A stretch of 64,000 nucleotides of DNA, from NCBI GenBank assembly GCA_964035575.1, contig OZ037843.1:434001-498000 (forward strand), in the 5' to 3' direction. The notes below the pieces were generated by a model that saw only the letters and a list, made by a program, of their open reading frames with translations, searched no databases and had not been told where the DNA came from. The DNA comes from Rhynchopus sp. YZ270_cl-10. Lineage: Eukaryota > Euglenozoa > Diplonemea > Diplonemida > Diplonemidae. Below, one piece after another: positions 1-13,266 of this stretch (within the stretch, counting starts at the first letter, position 1; each line of letters begins with the position of its first letter). The position numbers and the translations under genes are program-made.

Positions 1-433
1 CAGGGGAATTGGGAGGACTGCTCGAAGGAGAATGTGGATCTCCTCAGTGGAATGGCTCGGGCCTCCTTGGCCCCAGAATTTCGGTGTTTGGTCGAGCGTG
101 TGAAGACCCCCCACCAGTCCCCTGGTGGGGTCGAGTGATGCGAAAACGTTCTGCACCAGCAAAAAGACGGCTATTTGTGCAAAAACGAAACAGTTGGCCC
201 AGGAGCACATGGTTGACGATGACGTCACATTTGTGAGTCCTACAAAAGTCTGACAAAATTGCGATCTTTTTTTCCTTTTTTGCAGATGCATCGAGCTTCT
301 GAAGCATAGATTACGGAACAGACCTGTTGCTTAAACAGTGTTGAAAATCGGAAACTACTCTCCAGAATGACGAAGCTTTATCAGCCGAGGCTGACTTCAC
401 CCGAGTGAAGCTGGAGTGCAATGAAGCCAAATA

Positions 434-513
434 ACGGTGAAGTGATGATCTGTGGTTTTCACCGTTGGCTTACAACACGCGAAACACCACAAGAAAAACT
501 TTGCTTCACCGTG
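434..513. mobile_element. Small TIR element (MITE-like), GTGAAG family
   Basis: About 80 bp with inverted ends ACGGTGAAG... and ...CTTTGCTTCACCGTG, both arms containing a TTGTGGT(T)TTTCAC-type motif. A related copy is at 18766-18913. No coding capacity. Confidence 0.5.
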
Positions 514-610
514 TGGCTCCAGATCAGAGACTTTACGTGGGAGCGAAATCTGGACAATGCAGACTGCATACGTGGCAGCTACATTAATACAACAGATTTG
601 TCAAAAAAAA

Positions 611-660
611 AGGGATGATGTAACATAACACAATGAGCCCACCGTCTGTGCGGAGGACTG
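611..660. repeat. 50-bp dispersed repeat, copy 1
   Basis: The sequence beginning GGGATGATGTAACATAACAC and ending GTCTGTGCGGAGGACTG recurs as its reverse complement at 13125-13171 with few differences. Function unknown. Confidence 0.7.
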
Positions 661-688
661 TAAAAGTTCAGGCACTCCGCTAGGTACT

Positions 689-717
689 AAAGTTCTGTTG
701 ATTGTCAACAGAACTTT
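689..717. repeat. Perfect hairpin, 13-bp stem, 3-nt loop
   Basis: AAAGTTCTGTTGA / TCAACAGAACTTT around a TTG loop. One of many perfect short-loop palindromes in the window. Confidence 0.7.
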
Positions 718-870
718 TTGAAAATGGGGGAAAAAAGAAAAAAAAAAAAAGTTCTGCTAAGTGGTTCAGACCCGTTCTACCTGTCAAAAAAGCTCAGGAG
801 AAGAAGATATGGAGAGGTGAGTGCTCAAACGTCCCAAAAAAGTCAAAATCGGGCGTTGGTAAAAAAAAAA

Positions 871-915
871 GTTGCGTACCGTGCGCCTGCGGCGCAAGCA
901 TGTACCCCACCAACG
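871..915. repeat. GNA-loop hairpin repeat fragment
   Basis: Contains TGCGCC-TGC-GGCGCA (882-896), whose complement has a GCA loop, preceded by TTGCGTACCG. The same arrangement occurs in the inverted duplication at 51200-51240, so this is a solo fragment of that family. Confidence 0.6.
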
Positions 916-1245
916 TGGACCATCAACAGAATATTTTCAAAATCGGAAATCCTAGCGGAGAGCCTGTAAAAGTTGCAAAAAAAAAAAAAAAAAACTAAAA
1001 CACGAAGTTGCCGAGGCATGGCAACTCTAATGAGCGAGCTCTAGACACAGTAAAGCACAAAAAATAAACACAAAGCACACGAAAAACGTTACCTGGAGGA
1101 GGGGGTATATTTTTTTTGGGAAAGCCCGAGCACAGATATCCGTTGTCGGTACCACCACCTTTAACACTTGGTCCAAAATTGATCATAAAATACACAAAAA
1201 AATAAAATCCTCTCTCTCTCTCTCTCCTCCCCGTTCTCCTTTTTT

Positions 1246-4589
<3,344 letters not shown>

Positions 4590-4936
4590 GATTGCTTTTT
4601 TTTCCCCCACCTTTTTTGGATGTCGTTTTATTTTTATGTGTTTTTTGAAAAAATATAGAGGTGCGCATTGCGGGGGTTGTTGCGAAATTCGCGTGATTTC
4701 TGACCCCCCGAGGAGTGGTTTTTTTAGTGGACAAAAGAGGCAATGAAGTGCTTTTTGACTGTAGAGGAAGCGGAGACAGCGGAAGCAGCAGAGAACGAGC
4801 AGAGGGGACGGCACACACAGTACATGCCAAAAAAAATCCTGAAATATTAGAACTCGCCAATGGGATGCTCAACGCTGCGACCGAGGTAGCGCGCAGGAGG
4901 CGGGATGATATCGGGCGTATTCCGTGTACGTAGTAT

Positions 4937-4977
4937 CGTGGGCTGTTATACCTACCGTGTAGGTATAACAGCCCACG
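4937..4977. repeat. Perfect 41-nt palindrome
   Basis: 19-bp arms (CGTGGGCTGTTATACCTAC and its complement) around a 3-nt loop, CGT on the plus strand. Confidence 0.85.
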
Positions 4978-5392
4978 AAATAAAAGACGCCCTAGAAAAT
5001 TTGGTCCATTTTTTTTTTTTTTTAAACACGCGGTGAAATTTATTGAGGTACAAAGTAGTATTCGAGTATGGTCTAACGGAAGCGGGTTGTGTGGAAATTG
5101 GATGACAGTCGTAGTCTCTAAGTCTGGGGGGTGCATCAAATGAGGCCCGTCAGGAGGAGATGGCAGATGCGGGAAAATGGGGTTTTGATATTCAGAGAGG
5201 TTTGTAAGAGAGAAACTGCCGTTCGGAGGAAAAAAAGAGAAAAAAAAAAAAACAAAAGAGCTTTTTTTAAAAAAACGTTTTGCTGGGTACTTTTTTTTTG
5301 TGGAATGTATAACTAAAATGGGTTCGGATGAACCTGAACTCCCTCCTTCCTTTTTGTATATTCGAGAAATAGAAAGAAATCACAGAACGAAG

Positions 5393-5537
5393 GTGCCTCT
5401 TTGTGCACACCTACACACATTATTTGGAGCCATATTTCTGCACAAGAATTACCCCTTTTAGTTATCAAACACACACCTTTGGTGCCATATTCTGCGCAAG
5501 AATATGCCCCCAATGTGTATGTGTGCACAAGAGGCAC
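5393..5537. mobile_element. 145-bp foldback element
   Basis: Ends GTGCCTCTTTGTGCACAC and GTGTGCACAAGAGGCAC are inverted with one indel; inner halves (GCCATATTTCTGCACAAGAAT and GCCATATTCTGCGCAAGAAT) are in direct orientation. Looks like a MITE; no target duplication identified. Confidence 0.6.
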
Positions 5538-5934
5538 TATGACAAAAGGAATAAGGCCTCAATATTACCACACACTTGGCATTGTGTTCCACTGTTGCGA
5601 ACTACCGGCTTTTCGCTTTTTCAAACACATCACCTTAATAAAAGGACGTGAACCTTACTACGCGCGAGGGTACACCTTTGGAACTATCCCCATTCTTGCT
5701 TTTTGCAGTTTCGACAATCACCTGTCCGAGGACGGGTTCTGTACACACAAAGTCGCCCGAAGGCAAATTCTGCTTTTTTTTTGAAAACTTGGTTTGTATT
5801 AGTGTAGCCACCCTAGAGTGTGCTCCGCTAACTAGATTTTTTTTCTTCTTCCCGATTGGGGGACGGGGTGCCAGGGAAGCATCTTCACGCCCCCAATCGC
5901 TCAATAACATTCTAAGTAGGAAAAAAAATTGAAA

Positions 5935-6035
5935 TACAACAGCCCGCTCGTGAACAGTGTACCTTTAATACACTGACCGGCTGTACCGGGGGATGGACCA
6001 CCATGCAGTCCTACAATTCATTTCGTGGTTCACAT
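5935..6035. repeat. Dispersed repeat 'CTCGTGAACAGTGTACC', copy 1
   Basis: ATACAACAGCCCGCTCGTGA ... AGTGTACCTTTAATACACTGACCGG ... TTTCGTGGTTCACATC (shown in parts). Related copies lie at about 19495-19560 and 49265-49400. Noncoding. Confidence 0.6.
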
Positions 6036-6288
6036 CAAAAAAAAATTGGAAAAATGGAAGGAGAAAAAATAGGTGGGAGGGAAAACACACACGCGTGCAC
6101 GGGAAGGGGGGGCTGGGCATTCAATAAAGTGAGGGGGGTTTTGTTTTGCCGCCTCAGTTAATGAGCAGTGCGTAACAAAAAAAAAATGTTGCGCACAGCA
6201 AAAAAAAAAAATGAAATGCACAGAGAGCCCGTTTTGCACGCAACGAGATGCAATGGAACACTAATGGAAAAAAAAAGGGGGGGGAGGG

Positions 6289-6790
6289 CAGTCTGCAGAC
6301 TAAGGATTGGGGGGTCTGGTAAGTAATTAATTAAATGGCTAGTCTGCACGGGGTTTCGTAACCAACAATACAGGCGAAAACGCCGTTATTTGCATTTTTG
6401 AGCCAATCCCAGTCAGTGGTGGGGTCAATCTGAAGAAATGGGCAAAATTTTAATGACTTAAATTTTGGACAATATGAGCCCGGTCACTAATAGCTGGGGC
6501 CGATTTTCGGCCAAAAATTTCCTCAAAATCCGGGTTTGTAATAATAAATTATTGACTTCACCTTCGGTTACCCTACAGCGGGGGGTGAAGGAAGGTTGTG
6601 GAAAAGGGTCCTTATTTGCATTTTTGGGATCCGCCCGTGCAGTGGTGGGGTCAATCTCAAAAATTGGACAATTTTTTGACCACTTAAATTTTGAAAAATA
6701 TGGGCCCGGTCACTAATACGTGGGGCCATTTTTCAAAAATATCGGGGTGGTATGGTAAGTAAGTAAATGAAAAAATTAGTCTGCAGTCTG
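6289..6790. mobile_element. 502-bp TIR element, CTGCAG family, copy 1
   Basis: Ends CAGTCTGCAGACTAA and TTAGTCTGCAGTCTG are inverted (14 of 15). Inside are two diverged direct subrepeats, each with TGGTGGGGTCAATCT, CTTAAATTTTG and CCCGGTCACTAATA. A second copy, inverted in the chromosome, is at 41443-41922. No coding capacity; a non-autonomous DNA transposon. Confidence 0.8.
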
Positions 6791-7000
6791 GGGGAGGGGG
6801 AAACACAAAAAGAAAAAATAAAAAAAGAGTAGTTGAAAAACGTGCTAAAAACGTATCTCCGTCGTGCTCAATGCAAAGAGTGAGACGCGAGTGATACGTA
6901 CTGTAAGAGAACGGAGGCGGTTCACAACCGTTCGGCGAAACAAGCGAGAAAAGAAAAACACACACACACACAAACTCAGGACTAAGCCTTGGAAGCAGGA

Positions 7001-7113
7001 CTCTCAAGATCCTCCACAAAAAAAAAAGGCAGAATTTCGAAATGAGGAGGATTTCATTTTTGTAAAAGCCCCCCCCCAAAAAAATCTCCCCCCTACGTGG
7101 AGGATCTTGAGAG
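7001..7113. mobile_element. 113-bp TIR element
   Basis: 17-bp perfect inverted ends CTCTCAAGATCCTCCAC, low-complexity centre with C9 and A runs. Confidence 0.7.
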
Positions 7114-7274
7114 CACTGTTCAGAAGAAATGATACACCAGTGCAGTGCCGTCATCTTCAACAGAAAAGAAGGGGTGGGGGGGTAGTTTGACAGGCGACCG
7201 GGCTACATGAAATCATCGTTCATGCATAGGGCCTGCCTTCCTCTCAATCCATTGCTAGGTGTTTGGGGGAGGAA

Positions 7275-7433
7275 ATGAACCTAAGCCTCGCGAGTTTAAT
7301 CACCTTGAAAACAAATTTTGACAAAAAACAACGCCCCAAAAAAAAGCCTTGCAATGTGTCTTCCTTCTCATTCTTTTTGAAAAGAAAATGTTTGTTTAGA
7401 TGAACATTAAGCCTCGCTGTTTAGTTCACCTTT
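7275..7433. repeat. Two copies of the 'GAACCTAAGCCTC' hairpin repeat
   Basis: Copies at 7275-7306 and 7399-7433 match GATGAACCTAAGCCTCTCGT followed by GCTTAGTCACC. CTAAGC and GCTTAG can pair around a 7-nt loop. Further copies on the same strand are near 52778, 61123, 61523 and 61773. Confidence 0.6.
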
Positions 7434-7490
7434 CATCCACAAAAAAAAAAGGGGGGGGGTTACACCATTCCCCCTAAGGGCCATCCCCCC

Positions 7491-10088
7491 CTAAGGCCAC
7501 AACGCTTGAATCTTCTTCCCCAACTCCTCCCAGGTGATTGTCGTGTTGGTTCCGGGGTCGCATTGGGTAGCGTCCTGGAATGCTCCGCTCCTTTCCGTTT
7601 CATTCTCGGTTTTGAGATACACAGTTCCGCTCAGGCCTCCGAGGGTTTTGGGTCCACAGACTTGGGAGTGCCCGAGCATTTCGTTGTTGAGGAAATAGTC
7701 TGTTTCGTATCCTGCGACTTGGAAGGCGGGGGCTGCGTCGATCATGAGGTTGTTTGACATGTTGCGCATATCGCCGTCACGGTATTTGAACGTCCCGAGG
7801 TACACTGTGTTGAAGGAGTCAAAGTAATATGAGGAGCCATCATCGTGGTCTACGTTCCATCCAGCAGGTCCGATCCACATATTGCGGGTGATGTGCATCG
7901 GTTTGGGGAGGAAGCAGAGCTTGGTAGCGTCATCGATGCAACGCCACACCCAATCACGGCGGTCCCAGCTGTTGAAGGTCCCGTGGTCGCCGCTCTCGCG
8001 GACCATGTTGAAGACGAGGTTGCCAGATACAACATCCCCTCCCGCGAACCCATCGTTAAAGTTGATTCCTGCGCGCGGTCCGTTATAGCATAGGTTGTTA
8101 CTAATGATGGTACCAGAGGTGATCGATTTGAAGTAGCAGGAGGTCTGCTTCATATAAACTCCGACAGTGTCAATCCAGTTGGAGTCGATGATTGTGTTTT
8201 GAGGGAAGGTGGGGGAAAGGGCGTCGGCGAGCTTGGTAGAACCAACAGCAAGGATGGCAGAGTCGCCGGTACGCCAGAAGTCGGAGTTGGTGACGCTGGA
8301 GTTGACAACATAGGAGGAGAAGAACACAGCGTTGCCACCTACCTGGTCGAATTTGACGTTGTCCACTGAGATGCGCTCCGCGTTTTGCACGAAGACTGCA
8401 GCCCCACGGTGGACGCTCCAGTCTCCTCCGGAAGGGATTTCGTAGCTATCCAAATATGTCGGGGCAGACCCGGTCACATTAACGTTACGGAGTGTCAGGT
8501 CGTGGACCGGGGTTTCCATGGTAGACCCGAAGGCGGAGAACAGCGTCTTCTGCTGAGGCACCTCGGCCACGAGGGGGTTTCCTGAGAGAATCGATTTGTA
8601 GGTTTGCGCATCAGGTTTGTAGTATAGCGTCCGTGCGGTGGTGTCGTAGTACCATTCATCGGCAACGTCCAGCTCTTCCGCAACGTTTTCAACGTAGAAT
8701 TTCCCGCAGGATTCCCCACCGCGCCCCTCCTGGTTGCCTCCCCTCGAAAACGTCATGACCGATCCCGAAATTTTTTCGGTCTCGAAAGCCCAAGACCCCC
8801 ATCCGTTTGGGTGGTACATCTTCACAACAACGTTGCTGGGGTTTTTCCATGAGGCCATTCTTTCCGCGACATCGGCTGCACTAATATTAACGGAACGAAG
8901 AGATGTATCGTTGAAAAAGGGGTGGTTGTATGTCTCGTTGAAGCGGGTAGAGTGGTACAGAGTTTGGTCGGTTTTGCCGTTGTTTAGTGTGCGTGGTGAA
9001 GTCGCGTCGGAGACGGTGATGTGTGCTGCAGGATTTGTCATCTTTGTGATGAACTTTCCGGTAGCAGAGTACACAGAGCTGTTCAAAGGGTACGCCACGG
9101 AGGGGTTGGGGATGAGCTCCAGAACCTTGCAGCCGTCCGCGTATCCATCTCTGGGCTTGAGCTGGTCGCCGTTTGGGTAGCGTGCGCGGGTCTGCCTCAC
9201 GCCGTCCACAAAGAGCTCCGCAAAATCCTCTACCCCTGCAGGGACGGTACACTGCAGCACCCCGCTCGTTGCAAAGACACGTTCCGAAGCCTGCCACGAA
9301 CAGTTCAGGTTGACATTCCCCGAGAGGCTCGTCGGTGCATCACTGGAGCCCTCCCATACATTAGGTCTTCCAGGAATTCCACTATCCCTCTCGCCAAGGT
9401 TCAGCGAACCTGACAGATAGTGGACCCCGGGAAGGAGGTTCACGGTGACCCCTGGAGACATCGTTCTGACCAAATCTCTTGCAGTGTGGAGCGATTTTAA
9501 GGCGGTGGTTTCGGTCAGTCCGTTTTGTGTGTCATCTCCGGTCGGGCTGACATAGATGTTCTGTGAAGTGCTTTTCGTTGTAATTTTTTCTTTCTTTGCG
9601 GAAAGTGCCGGCGCAGGGCACCCCGTTGGAAAGGCTAACGATGCGAACACATGATCCACCGCACGCTTGTTGAGACGCTCCGCAAAGAGGAGCGCCTGCT
9701 GTTTCACGACACATTCCTTACTGCTTGTCCCAGATGGCGTTGGTGGGGTGGGGGACGGTGGTGGAACCTGCCCTGGATATCCAGAAATGACATTGGTCTG
9801 TGCGATGGGATCCCAGAGCCCGTCTACTCGAGCATAGCACATTGTGGCCCACTGAGAGGTGCCTGCGGGGAAGTATGCGAAGGAGCCACAGCCTAATGAG
9901 GAGCGGGTCGCGTCGCAGAGATCCTGGCACGCCTGGACAGAGGGGAACTTCCCAATGAGCTTTGCCTGTGAGCTGTTCGCGCCGGGGGAGTCGACCAAGC
10001 CTTTTACATCATTCACGTTCTTCACAACGTGCCAATCATCCGCAAAGCAGGAAGCTGCCAGAAGCACAACCACACTGGGTGTGCGCAT
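7491..10088 (-). CDS. Secreted PAN/apple-like plus right-handed beta-helix protein
   Basis: 865 aa, single exon. A signal peptide (about 1-16, MRTPSVVVLLAASCFA) is followed by a cysteine-rich PAN/apple-like module (about 40-105, with CQDLC, LGCGSFAYF, TMCYAR and ISGY), a Pro-rich linker (PPPSPTPPTPSGTSS, about 108-124), and a long region (about 180-830) starting YVSPTGDDTQNG...LHTARD, typical of right-handed parallel beta-helix (pectate-lyase-like) proteins: YVSPxGxD start, repeated N-rich turns, many N-glycosylation sequons. Such folds act on or bind polysaccharides outside the cell; which glycan, and whether it is a lyase, hydrolase or only a binder, cannot be read. Nothing looks broken. 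Its company with a sulfatase and a CBM9-like protein in this window suggests extracellular glycan use, but they are far apart and not an operon. Confidence 0.85.
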   Translation of the reverse strand: MRTPSVVVLLAASCFADDWHVVKNVNDVKGLVDSPGANSSQAKLIGKFPSVQACQDLCDATRSSLGCGSFAYFPAGTSQWATMCYARVDGLWDPIAQTNVISGYPGQVPPPSPTPPTPSGTSSKECVVKQQALLFAERLNKRAVDHVFASLAFPTGCPAPALSAKKEKITTKSTSQNIYVSPTGDDTQNGLTETTALKSLHTARDLVRTMSPGVTVNLLPGVHYLSGSLNLGERDSGIPGRPNVWEGSSDAPTSLSGNVNLNCSWQASERVFATSGVLQCTVPAGVEDFAELFVDGVRQTRARYPNGDQLKPRDGYADGCKVLELIPNPSVAYPLNSSVYSATGKFITKMTNPAAHITVSDATSPRTLNNGKTDQTLYHSTRFNETYNHPFFNDTSLRSVNISAADVAERMASWKNPSNVVVKMYHPNGWGSWAFETEKISGSVMTFSRGGNQEGRGGESCGKFYVENVAEELDVADEWYYDTTARTLYYKPDAQTYKSILSGNPLVAEVPQQKTLFSAFGSTMETPVHDLTLRNVNVTGSAPTYLDSYEIPSGGDWSVHRGAAVFVQNAERISVDNVKFDQVGGNAVFFSSYVVNSSVTNSDFWRTGDSAILAVGSTKLADALSPTFPQNTIIDSNWIDTVGVYMKQTSCYFKSITSGTIISNNLCYNGPRAGINFNDGFAGGDVVSGNLVFNMVRESGDHGTFNSWDRRDWVWRCIDDATKLCFLPKPMHITRNMWIGPAGWNVDHDDGSSYYFDSFNTVYLGTFKYRDGDMRNMSNNLMIDAAPAFQVAGYETDYFLNNEMLGHSQVCGPKTLGGLSGTVYLKTENETERSGAFQDATQCDPGTNTTITWEELGKKIQALWP

Positions 10089-10151
10089 TGGAAGAGAGCT
10101 GGTGGTGGTCTGTGAAGAATATGGGGATAAATGAGGAGCGGGGGAGGGGGG

Positions 10152-10258
10152 TAATGGTGGCAGTATTGTGATGGGGGCCCATTGGAATACGTATTGTAAT
10201 GTATTTTGATGTATTTTGCGTATTCCAATGGGCTCCCATCACAATACTGCCGCCATTA
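10152..10258. mobile_element. 107-bp foldback element
   Basis: 40-bp arms, nearly perfect (TAATGGTGGCAGTATTGTGA ... and complement), with a 27-bp AT-rich centre. Lies just upstream of the beta-helix gene start, so it may sit in that promoter. Confidence 0.8.
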
Positions 10259-10271
10259 GGGAGGGGGGAGG

Positions 10272-10393
10272 TAGTGATAGCTGTATTTGTGATAACTGCC
10301 CATCATAATACATAATGCACATCACAATACAGCTTGTATTGTGATGTGTGTTATGTATTATGATGGGCAGTTATCACAATACAGCTATCACTA
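10272..10393. mobile_element. 122-bp foldback element
   Basis: About 60-bp arms (TAGTGATAGCTGTATTTGTG ... and complement) with essentially no loop and one short indel. Only 13 bp from the previous foldback but with different arm sequence. Confidence 0.8.
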
Positions 10394-10859
10394 GGGGAGG
10401 GGCAGATGGGGAATGATCCAAAAGGGGGGTGGGTTGGTGTGGAGATTGTGTGGGGGGGGTGCTTTTTTTTTTTTGGGGGGGGGACAGCCTCGCCCCCCGG
10501 GGGACAGGCGTTTATGAGTTGTGTATGTGCTGGATCAGTTCTCTCACAGCTGGAAAGCTAGAGAGGGAGGGAGAGGGAGAGAGGTTGGGGGGGGGATGCA
10601 AAAACGTCAGAAGATGGTGTGGCTGAAAAGGGGGGGAGTGATTCGCATTTGTTGCGCACTTTTTGCGCCCTTTTTTGTACCCCACACCAAAAAAATTTCG
10701 GGGGCTGATTCGCATTTGCGCGCTTTTTTGCACACTTCTGCTCACTTTATGCACCCCCTATACAGCCACACCATAAGAGCAAGCATGTCCTTAAATCCGG
10801 GAAAAATCAGGATTTTTCTGATTTTTAAATCTCAAAATTTTCTTATAGAAAAAAAAAAA

Positions 10860-11240
10860 TTTCGCGCTGCGCGCGAAAATTTTTCGCGCACAACAGGAGA
10901 AGATATTTTTTTTGTTGTTGTAGTCCCGCAGTGCGGGGTGGTCACATTTTTCTCCCCACCACAGTGCCTTATCCAAGAATCAGATTTCAAGATTTTTGGG
11001 GTCAGTTTGTGTTTCCCCCAAGATGTTTTTCAGTTCTGACCAGCGAAGACATTGGGAACATAGGGAACTGTATTTTATTTTCCTTTTGCGGAGCAAAAGG
11101 AATAACACAAAATGGCGCCGCAGGCGAAAAAATAATAGGGTACGGTGTAAAATGTAGCTTTTCACACTACAGAGTCAGTCAACGAACCCTTTTTTGCGGA
11201 GCAAAAAAGAAATAAATAATGGCGCCGCAGGCAAAAATAA
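10860..11240. repeat. Cluster of GNA-loop mini-hairpins
   Basis: TTTCGCGC-TGC-GCGCGAAA at 10860-10878; TTCCTTTTGC-GGA-GCAAAAGGAA at 11080-11102; CTTTTTTGC-GGA-GCAAAAAAG at 11189-11209. The last two are each followed by TGGCGCCGCAGGC. The stretch CAACGAACCCTTTTTTGCGG recurs at 33560, 50690 (inverted) and 59965 (GCAG variant). Confidence 0.75.
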
Positions 11241-11728
11241 AAACTGTTATCTGAGTTTAAGCTAGTCTGATAAAGAAAGAAACGAAATCAGAAAAAGAAT
11301 TTTTCGTTGATCGCACCGGATTTTTGTGGAGTGTGTAGGGACAAAATCAAAAACTTTTCTGTGAATAAGTTGTGTCGTGTTTACATCGCTCACACCAAAA
11401 AATTCGGGCACAACTCAGATATGTTTTCATTTCCTCCCCTACAACCTTTGCAAGGCAGTTGTCACAAAAAAAAATCAGGGGGCAACCTGGGATTTCACGG
11501 TGCGGTCAGTAACTCAGTTCCCCAGGGTACTCCCGTGGTTCAACCACTGTTCTACCAGGAAATTATTCCGACCTCCCTAAATAAGACACTGCCCCATATC
11601 CATATGAAAATTTTTTCACCGGCAAAAATAAAATTTTCTTATAGAAAATCCTGAATCCTAAATCCGATTTAGAGGACAGCATGCATAAGAGGTAAAAAAA
11701 AAAATTAGGGGTAAAGGGGGGGTAAAGG

Positions 11729-12842
11729 TAAGGGTCCCCCTTTTCAGCTTTTGAAATAATAAAAGACATAAAAGACATAAAAGACGTTAAAAGACGTTAA
11801 AAGACATAAAAGACATAAAAGACATGTTAAAAGACATGCAGTACACTTCCGGCTGTGCCTTGCTGTTGGCCTGAATTACACGGCTGCTGCATACCCCCTC
11901 GTCCGTGAGGAAGTGACCCAACTCAGCAAGAACGCCTTCGTGGGCCTCCTCCTTGAACAACTCGTAACGGCCGTCTCTGGCTTTGCCAGCAGGTCTGTCT
12001 GTTACCCTGTTAGAACACCAGGATGTGAGCCTGAAGCGCAGGCTTTCTCGTTCATATCTGACTCGAACGCGTACGTCGTCGCCAACACCACTGTGTCATT
12101 TCCCAGGTACTGCTTGCTGTTTCTGTCTTGAACCACGGTAAGAAGTGTCACTTCGAGACACTTCTTACCGGGGTTTGGGTTGAAACTCGTGGTTTCTGGT
12201 GAATAACGCCGGTTTTCCCATAGAACCCTTAAGAAACGCACGTTTCTAAGGCATTTTACACCAAAAATCGCTATACGAAAATAGGAATTTAGTTGAATTC
12301 TAAACACCTCGATTTTTGGCCCAATCTTTCCAACGCCGAAAAAATCTGACATTTGGTGCCTTTGCGTAAGTTGATTTTTGGTGAACCATGTATGGGCGAA
12401 GGGGTGAGGGGACGATAGCGGAAGCAATTTAGTTTTGCGAATCCTAAAACTCTCTGCCTCGTGGAGTTAACACAAACGAACGGAACTCAACGAACCGAAC
12501 CGATCTGAACGCATGGTAAGCTAGATAAAACACGTGTGTGGTGACAAAACGCAACGCTGTTCATAGGTTTCGTTGGCCGTTTTTGCTCACAAACGACCCA
12601 AAAACGACCTTCTGTGTGACCACACATGGTTCTGACACCCCAGAATCGCTTTTCCCAGCCCACATAGCCAGGTATGGAGCCAAAAAACCACCCAAAAAGG
12701 TGAAAATCCCGGGTTTACAAACGCTGTATGTCTTTTATGTGTCTTTTATGTCTTTTAAGCGAAAAAGTGGAATTTTAAAAGACGATAAAAGACATAAAAG
12801 ACGTCTTTTAAAAGACATGTTAAAAGACAAGGGGGACCCTTA
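11729..12842. mobile_element. 1.1-kb TIR element with AAAAGACAT subterminal repeats
   Basis: Ends TAAGGGTCCCCCTT are inverted at 11729 and 12842; just inside each end are strings of AAAAGACAT/AAAAGACGT in opposite orientations. Between them there is no long transposase-like frame, so it is non-autonomous. A 16-bp-stem hairpin (12136-12170) lies inside. Confidence 0.65.
12136..12170. repeat. Perfect hairpin inside the TIR element
   Basis: CGGTAAGAAGTGTC and complement around ACTTCGA. Confidence 0.75.
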
Positions 12843-13124
12843 GGTAAAGGGGGGGTGGGGGATAAAACAATTATCCCCCGTTTTTTCTCCCCCATTTTGT
12901 TTTATTTTATCCCCCACTACAGTTATCCCCCACTTCCCACACCGCGTTTTTGGTGTGGATTTTCCTTGGGGATGGGGATATTCAGATGGGAAAAAAGAGA
13001 TATTTTTTTTTCATCCCCCACTACAACTATCCCCCATTTTTTGAGAAGAAAAAACTGGCGATATTTTTTATTTTATCTGCCATTCTACAGTTATCCCCCA
13101 CTACAATTATCCCTCCCCCCCCTT

Positions 13125-13171
13125 CAGTCCTCCGCACAGACGGTAGACTCATTGTGTTATGTTACATCCCC
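13125..13171. repeat. 50-bp dispersed repeat, copy 2 (inverted)
   Basis: Reverse complement of 611-660. Confidence 0.7.
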
Positions 13172-13266
13172 TTTATGTATCCAAGCCTTGTGGCGTAACT
13201 ACAGTGACCAGCACGCACAGATGTTTTTCACACCAAGTCTCGTCAACACCTTGTCGCGTGAGCGTA

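Larger units (their letters stand above)
1..1245. other. Intergenic, short repeats and homopolymers
   Basis: No gene recognised. It holds a (CT)n tract near 1210-1228, several A runs (about 18 A at 977-994), and the dispersed repeats listed separately (434-513, 611-660, 689-717, 871-915). It lies beyond the 3' end of the monooxygenase. Confidence 0.6.
4590..7490. other. Repeat-rich intergenic region
   Basis: No credible gene in 2.9 kb between the divergent-free, same-strand monooxygenase and beta-helix genes. It holds a 41-nt palindrome (4937-4977), a 145-bp foldback (5393-5537), a 502-bp TIR element (6289-6790), a 113-bp TIR element (7001-7113), two hairpin repeats (7275-7306, 7399-7433), and copies of dispersed repeats (5935-6035, 6833-6865). 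Many A/T runs. Confidence 0.6.
10394..13266. other. Gene-free region of hairpins, TIR element and short repeats
   Basis: No credible gene. It contains GNA-loop hairpins (10860-10878, 11080-11102, 11189-11209), a TIR element (11729-12842), and low-complexity G/C and A/T tracts. Between 12870 and 13110 the phrase TTATCCCCCACTACA occurs about five times, a degenerate interspersed motif. Confidence 0.6.
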